A DNA stretch of 64,000 bases from Rhizophagus irregularis (lineage: Eukaryota > Glomeromycota > Glomeromycetes > Glomerales > Glomeraceae), in the NCBI RefSeq assembly GCF_026210795.1, contig NC_089458.1:806001-870000 (forward strand), written 5' to 3'. The position numbers and the translations under genes were made by a program. The notes under the pieces are model-generated. The model ran no database searches and had not been told where the DNA came from. It was given only the letters and a program-made list of their open reading frames with translations. Shown here one piece after another: positions 60,925-64,000 of this stretch. Each line of letters opens with the position of its first letter. The stretch's first letter is position 1.

Positions 60925-62924
60925 ATGACTAACAAACGAAATAATAAAGCTTCTGGTACTTCTGCTCCAAAACGTCCTGCCCAGAGTCCTCCTTCTGGCA
61001 ACGTTCAAGGTCAAGGTTCTTCTGCTTCTTCTTCCGGTCCTACTTCGCAACCTTTGACCGATAACTCTGCAAAACGCACACGGGTTTCTTCTAAACCCGT
61101 TATGGACCAAGACAATATTCTGACTCCTTCTGCTCCTCAGGACAATACTTTAACTTCTTCACCCCCTCCTGTTGATATCAACGCGTCTCCTTCAGCTCCT
61201 GACTCTGGTACCTCCCTTGATGACTCCCAACACTCCCCCTCTAACTCTGCGGACAAAGGAAAATCTGTAGAAATTTTGCCACCAGAACCTGAACGCGCTG
61301 CGTCTCCTGACGCGTCTACTGCTGCTATACAGTCTTCCCCCTTCGCTTTTATGCTGCGGCTGCGCCCTCTACTATCGAAGACTTTTGGACCCATTTCAAA
61401 ACCAATCGCGAAGCTTGTAACGTGACTGACCGAGAATTCTCTTCTTTTTCCTCTTATGGTAGTAAAGCTACCACTCAAGGATCAGGCGATAACAAGCTTA
61501 TTGTTGTCTACTTTCGCTCCAAACCCGATATGGAAAAAGCTATCGCTGTGCCTATCGCCTCCCTGCATGATCTACAGTTTCACAAACATGACCCATCTGC
61601 TAAAAAGGCAGATGAACAACTTCGTACCCTTGTAGTTACCGACATCCCTCTCTTTGTCACCGATGCACAATTAAGGGGCACATTCTCCCGTTATGGTATT
61701 GTTACCCACTGCCGTACGCGTCTTTCAAAACTTTATCGCACTGCGTATATAGTTTTTGATTCCGCCACCTCCATGGATCAATTTGAAAACACGTGGGCGG
61801 TACTTTGTACCGGTCACTGCTTACGCGTCTGCCCTGCTTCTCATTCACCTGATCAACGCGCTGTTAGACGCGCCTATGTAGCACTCCTTGCCAGCCTCCC
61901 TCGCGGTTCTGTTGCTGCTGACCTTTCCGAAATTGCCGAAGAAGTTTCCGCTAAAAGCGTCAACATCCCTTTCTCCTACAATTCCTATAACCCTAAACCT
62001 TATGCTTATATACACTTTTCCTCTGCTGCTACCAAAGAATCGGCTATGGGGATCACTTGTGCTCTCAAATCTATTGGCCTTACTTGGTATGAACCAGCCG
62101 AAGTCTCCTCCCTATGTTATCGTTGTGGCCGCCCTGGTTGTAATCCGGACCATTGTGCTTCATCACGTGCCCCTCAACGTCCCTCTCGTCCATGGTCTAG
62201 CAATGATAAATTGCGTGAATTATATAATAAACACTTACCTCCCTCTCATCCTGCTAAACGTCATAATCGTTTTGCGCGTCCCGCTAACTCTGAATATAGA
62301 TCTTATGCTGATGCCGCTGGTAGAAAAACTTCTTCCTGATCCCATTCTCGCCCTAGATCTTCACGTTCACGCTCTCGTCCAATTCATCGTCGTCCTCCTC
62401 ATCGTCCTTCTCAATCTGATTTGGATCACGACATCGCTGCTATGGATGTTCCCCCTTTAATGGATTGGCAGTATATTACTGAACAAATCACTGCCATACT
62501 TGAAGAGATTACTCACCTTACCACTGAATTTGCTCAACTTCAAAATCGAGTTAAATGGTTAGAAGACCAACATTCTTCCCCTCCCATTCCAAGGTCCTCG
62601 CAACCTCAAGCTCCTCCTCTTCCCGAGACCGAATCTATGAATCAAGGATGGGATAATGCTAAATCTTCTGATCCTAGACGTCTTAGTGACAATCTCATGG
62701 ACTTTAGTTCTCCTGCTTCACCACCAAATGGCCCCAATTTCACTGCTCAATCGCACATTCCTCTCCCTCCCTGTATGAGTTTGATCCCTGGTCCTGCCAC
62801 TTCACCACAAGATCGTCTTTCTTCTCTTACTGCTACAGTTACTGAACTCACCAGAACAGTTCAACAAGGCATGGCTCAACAAAAACAATTCTTGGCTGCT
62901 CGCGATAACGCGAACTCCCAATAA
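60925..62924 (+). pseudogene. LINE ORF1 (RRM plus Cys-knuckle nucleic-acid-binding protein), two lesions
   Basis: The start is at the ATG 60,925 (MTNKRNNKASGTSAPKRP). The N-terminal third is Ser/Pro-rich. A one-base deletion in the T-run near 61,349 moves the frame; the continuation reads FYAAAAPSTIEDFW and runs through an RRM (TLVVTDIPLFVTDAQLRGTF, YGIVTHCRTRLS) and a Cys cluster (CYRCGRPGCNPDHC). A TGA at 62,337-62,339, probably from CGA Arg, interrupts an Arg/Ser-rich stretch. After it the frame goes on with a coiled coil (about 62,460-62,570, ILEEITHLTTEFAQLQNRV) to the TAA at 62,922-62,924. Intact length would be about 666 aa. In LINEs ORF1 binds the element RNA. This copy cannot make it whole. 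Confidence 0.75.
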
Positions 62925-62977
62925 TTTTACTACCGATTATTTCCCTTTACTACTTACTCTTTTATCATAGTGTAGTA

Positions 62978-64000
62978 ATGATGGACAATACTAAATATAA
63001 TTTTTCTCCTCACCCTTCTCCCCTTATTAAATTTGGTCAAATTAACGTTAATGGATTATGTTCTCCGGTTCGACAACAACATTTGCTTAATTTTTTTCTT
63101 CACTCCTCTTTTGGTGCTTTGTCCTTAAATGACACCCGTCTTTCCCCTTCAAATGCTAAATTTATTTTTAATAATGAACATTCTCAGCATCATTTTAGGT
63201 CCTATTGGGCCTGTTCGACTTCTCCCCGTCTTCATGATGGCGTTGGTATTTTGTTACGAAATCCCCTTCATAAACATGTTCAAACAATTGATTCCTGGAA
63301 TGGTCGCTTTCTTAAATTAGATTTATTTTTTCATCAAACAAAAATTTTTATTATTTCTTTATATTACCCTCCTTCTGGTTCCGTTCATCAATCTATTTGT
63401 AATGATCTTATTGCCAAACTTCTTTCTTGGCTCGATCATGCCCGCACTCATAATTACTTTGTAGTTATCCTTGGCAACTTCAATATTGATGAAGTCGCTC
63501 ATTCCAACTATTCATCCAATCATTTTAAACTTCTTCGTTTACTTTCTTCTCAGTTTTTTACCGATCATCAAGCTCACTCTTCTTCCGATGGTCCTGATCC
63601 CACTTTTTATTACACTAATGGATCTTCCAGACTAGATTATATCTGGTCTTCACCTGGTTTTCCTGCTCCTAGCCTTTTTTCGCAAGTGGTTGCTTGTCCT
63701 AATCTTCTGGATCGACCTTTTACGGATCACAAAGTTCTCATTACTCTTTTTGACTTCAGTTCTTGTTTTGCCATTTTGGCTAAATCTCGGCTCAAACAGA
63801 AAAAAGAAATGCGTACTATTTTCTCTTATACTTCCACTTCAGCTGAACAATGGAATAATTTTACTGCGGAAGTGGATGATTCTCTTGGAATTTATTTAGA
63901 TAGACAATATAATTCTCGTCTTGATTTCTCTTCTCTCTCTCTTGATCGTATGTGGCATGCTTTAAAAGCTGCCATACTCAGTGCTGCAATTGAAACATTA
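62978..64000 (+). CDS. LINE ORF2, N-terminal endonuclease part (runs off the window)
   Basis: Open without a stop from the ATG at 62,978 to the window edge (341 codons), 53 bases after ORF1. The exonuclease-endonuclease-phosphatase (APE-type) fold is recognisable: FGQINVNGL, SLNDTRLS, DGVGILLRNP, IISLYYPPSG, VVILGNFNIDE, SSRLDYIWSS and FTDHKVLI. In the family this domain nicks target DNA for target-primed reverse transcription. Two catalytic-motif positions are changed: the usual Glu (ETRL-type) is Asp and the usual GDFN reads GNFN. So the nuclease may be weak or dead although the frame is open. The reverse transcriptase would follow beyond 64,000. Confidence 0.85.
   Translation, partial: MMDNTKYNFSPHPSPLIKFGQINVNGLCSPVRQQHLLNFFLHSSFGALSLNDTRLSPSNAKFIFNNEHSQHHFRSYWACSTSPRLHDGVGILLRNPLHKHVQTIDSWNGRFLKLDLFFHQTKIFIISLYYPPSGSVHQSICNDLIAKLLSWLDHARTHNYFVVILGNFNIDEVAHSNYSSNHFKLLRLLSSQFFTDHQAHSSSDGPDPTFYYTNGSSRLDYIWSSPGFPAPSLFSQVVACPNLLDRPFTDHKVLITLFDFSSCFAILAKSRLKQKKEMRTIFSYTSTSAEQWNNFTAEVDDSLGIYLDRQYNSRLDFSSLSLDRMWHALKAAILSAAIETL

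Noticed and set aside
1-64000. CRISPR arrays, bacterial operons, riboswitches or rRNA genes
   Set aside because: No regularly spaced repeat-spacer structure, no ribosome-binding-site organised operons and no conserved rRNA segments were found. The gene structures are eukaryotic with introns.

Overview
The window looks like nuclear DNA of an arbuscular mycorrhizal fungus, most probably Rhizophagus irregularis or a close relative in the Glomeraceae. That assignment is an inference from several things seen here: extreme AT-richness with long A/T homopolymers, intron-rich fungal genes with GTATGT/GTAAG donors, a division 1 chitin synthase, a WD40-like plus ion-channel gene of a type I associate with Glomeromycotina, and Rhizophagus-style LINEs. 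No database search was possible.

Layout. 1-9,376 is gene-poor AT-rich DNA: a tetratricopeptide (TPR) gene remnant, a tandem repeat array, one MITE and A-rich tracts. 9,377-14,037 holds two clear genes, a two-exon ARS-binding-protein-2-like (Abp2) gene and the SLX1 nuclease gene. 14,350-18,965 is a transposon nest: a LINE 3' remnant, then a Tc1/mariner-like element (TA target site) that has taken in both an hAT transposon with a perfect 8-bp target-site duplication and a small GGCCA-rich MITE. 19,010-31,150 is a graveyard of tandemly multiplied gene fragments full of stop codons: three copies of the N-terminal part of exportin-2/CSE1, several TPR fragments and two unrecognised tandem families. 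Comparing copies shows C-to-T and G-to-A differences creating the stops.

32,015-36,761 (minus) is a 14-exon URB2 gene for ribosome biogenesis, reconstructed here with consistent reading phases throughout (1,248 aa). It is followed by a Ser/Asn/Tyr-rich orphan with a frame break and a decayed helical-domain gene. 39,573-43,531 (plus) is a seven-exon cation-channel gene carrying one in-frame TAA just before the pore. 44,743-47,580 (plus) is a four-exon chitin synthase of 865 aa. 50,716-52,014 (minus) encodes a type I membrane protein with a signal peptide and a Pro/Thr-rich stalk.

52,015-59,800 is again gene-poor, with a Mutator-like MITE (11-bp target duplication), a hairpin array, LINE remnants and other inverted repeats. 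59,807-64,000 is the 5' part of a large LINE on the plus strand. Its leader contains two tRNA-like modules with B boxes. ORF1 (RRM plus Cys knuckle) has one frameshift and one stop; ORF2 (apurinic-type endonuclease) is open to the window edge.

The single-copy genes are housekeeping or cell-surface functions (replication/repair, ribosome assembly, wall synthesis, ion transport) and do not form a pathway. The striking contrast is between intact core genes and the hyper-AT decayed repeat blocks beside them.
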